A program made the position numbers and the translations under genes. A stretch of DNA of 64,000 nucleotides from Epiperipatus broadwayi. Lineage: Eukaryota > Onychophora > Udeonychophora > Euonychophora > Peripatidae. Below, piece by piece: positions 63,738 to 64,000 of the stretch (positions are counted from its first letter, which is position 1; each line of letters begins with the position of its first letter). The stretch covers positions 308,001 to 372,000 of the forward strand of contig JAQFVV010000502.1 in the NCBI GenBank assembly GCA_028023455.1. The letters run 5' to 3'. Below the pieces are notes generated by a model that saw nothing but the letters and a program-made list of their open reading frames with translations, was not told the DNA's origin and ran no database searches.

Positions 63738-64000
63738 ATGACAACCTCAAAAAATAATAAAATTAAAGATAATTCAAGCCATAATCCTAGTACAATAAAA
63801 ACAAAATTTACCAGAAATAATGCAGGAGAGAAAAACATCAATGATTCAAAACCGCTAGAGGGCGACAAATGCAATAATATTGTTAATAAACAGTTTAACA
63901 TTGAAAAATGGTTACTAGCTGAAATTAACAATACAAAACAAAAAAAGACTGGAAATAACTCCCTCTATCAAAACCAAGTACAAATGAGGCACCAAAGCAC
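63738..64000 (+). CDS. unidentified open reading frame running off the window edge
   Basis: From an ATG that directly follows an in-frame TGA, 87 codons are open to the last base of the window. In DNA this AT-rich a run of that length without a stop is uncommon. The product starts MTTSKNNKIKDNSS and is hydrophilic, rich in Asn, Lys and Gln. It includes KPLEGDKCNNIVNKQFNIEK and 'WLLAEINN', with one cysteine and no domain I recognise. No signal peptide or membrane segment is seen. It could be the start of a retroelement ORF or an exon of a host gene. A minus-strand frame covering the same bases is less likely. Confidence 0.4.
   Translation, partial: MTTSKNNKIKDNSSHNPSTIKTKFTRNNAGEKNINDSKPLEGDKCNNIVNKQFNIEKWLLAEINNTKQKKTGNNSLYQNQVQMRHQS

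Overview
This is a 64-kb stretch of an AT-rich animal genome that is mostly intron and transposon-derived. It has long introns with consensus GT/AG sites, single-module sushi exons, LINEs, Penelope-like elements (PLEs), a Ty3/Gypsy fragment, tRNA-derived SINEs and very long microsatellites. There are no bacterial-type operons or ribosome binding sites. A mollusc, possibly a cephalopod such as an octopus, fits this mix, but that is inference from general knowledge and nothing in the window proves it.

One host gene is well supported. It is a plus-strand gene encoding tandem sushi/CCP (complement control protein) domains. Five exons lie at 15675-15851, 25604-25780, 25857-26042, 36830-37006 and 49037-49216. 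Each encodes one complete CCP module and each is flanked by phase-1 introns, so the modules join in frame to 299 codons. The introns are 9752, 76, 10787 and 12030 bases. No signal peptide, membrane segment or terminal exon was found, so the gene probably extends beyond the identified exons on both sides. A decayed copy of the end of the fifth module lies at 50055-50109. A second possible coding piece is an 87-codon reading frame open to the right edge (63738-64000).

The remainder, left to right: 1-15674 holds a (TTA)n tract, foldback-repeat pieces, a head-to-head pair of PLE endonuclease ends (6413-7308), a small foldback (8905-9061) and an RTE-type LINE tail (11349-11495). The introns (15852-49036) hold foldback elements, two SINEs of one family, a second RTE tail, a 1.2-kb GATA tract, a LINE relic split by a SINE, a 457-base direct duplication and two minus-strand PLE fragments. 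The 3' part (49217-64000) holds an LTR-like region, a LINE with PHD, esterase, endonuclease and RT remnants (53500-56560) cut off by a minus-strand Gypsy gag fragment, a degenerate PLE (58440-60660), and two large foldback families (61018-62079 and 63068-63632).

No retroelement reading frame is intact. I found no CRISPR array, rRNA, functional tRNA or gene cluster suggesting a new pathway. The points most worth checking are the perfect palindrome over a CCP splice donor, the CCP pseudo-exon, the extreme purine bias of the PHD-type LINE, the foldback families and the edge reading frame.
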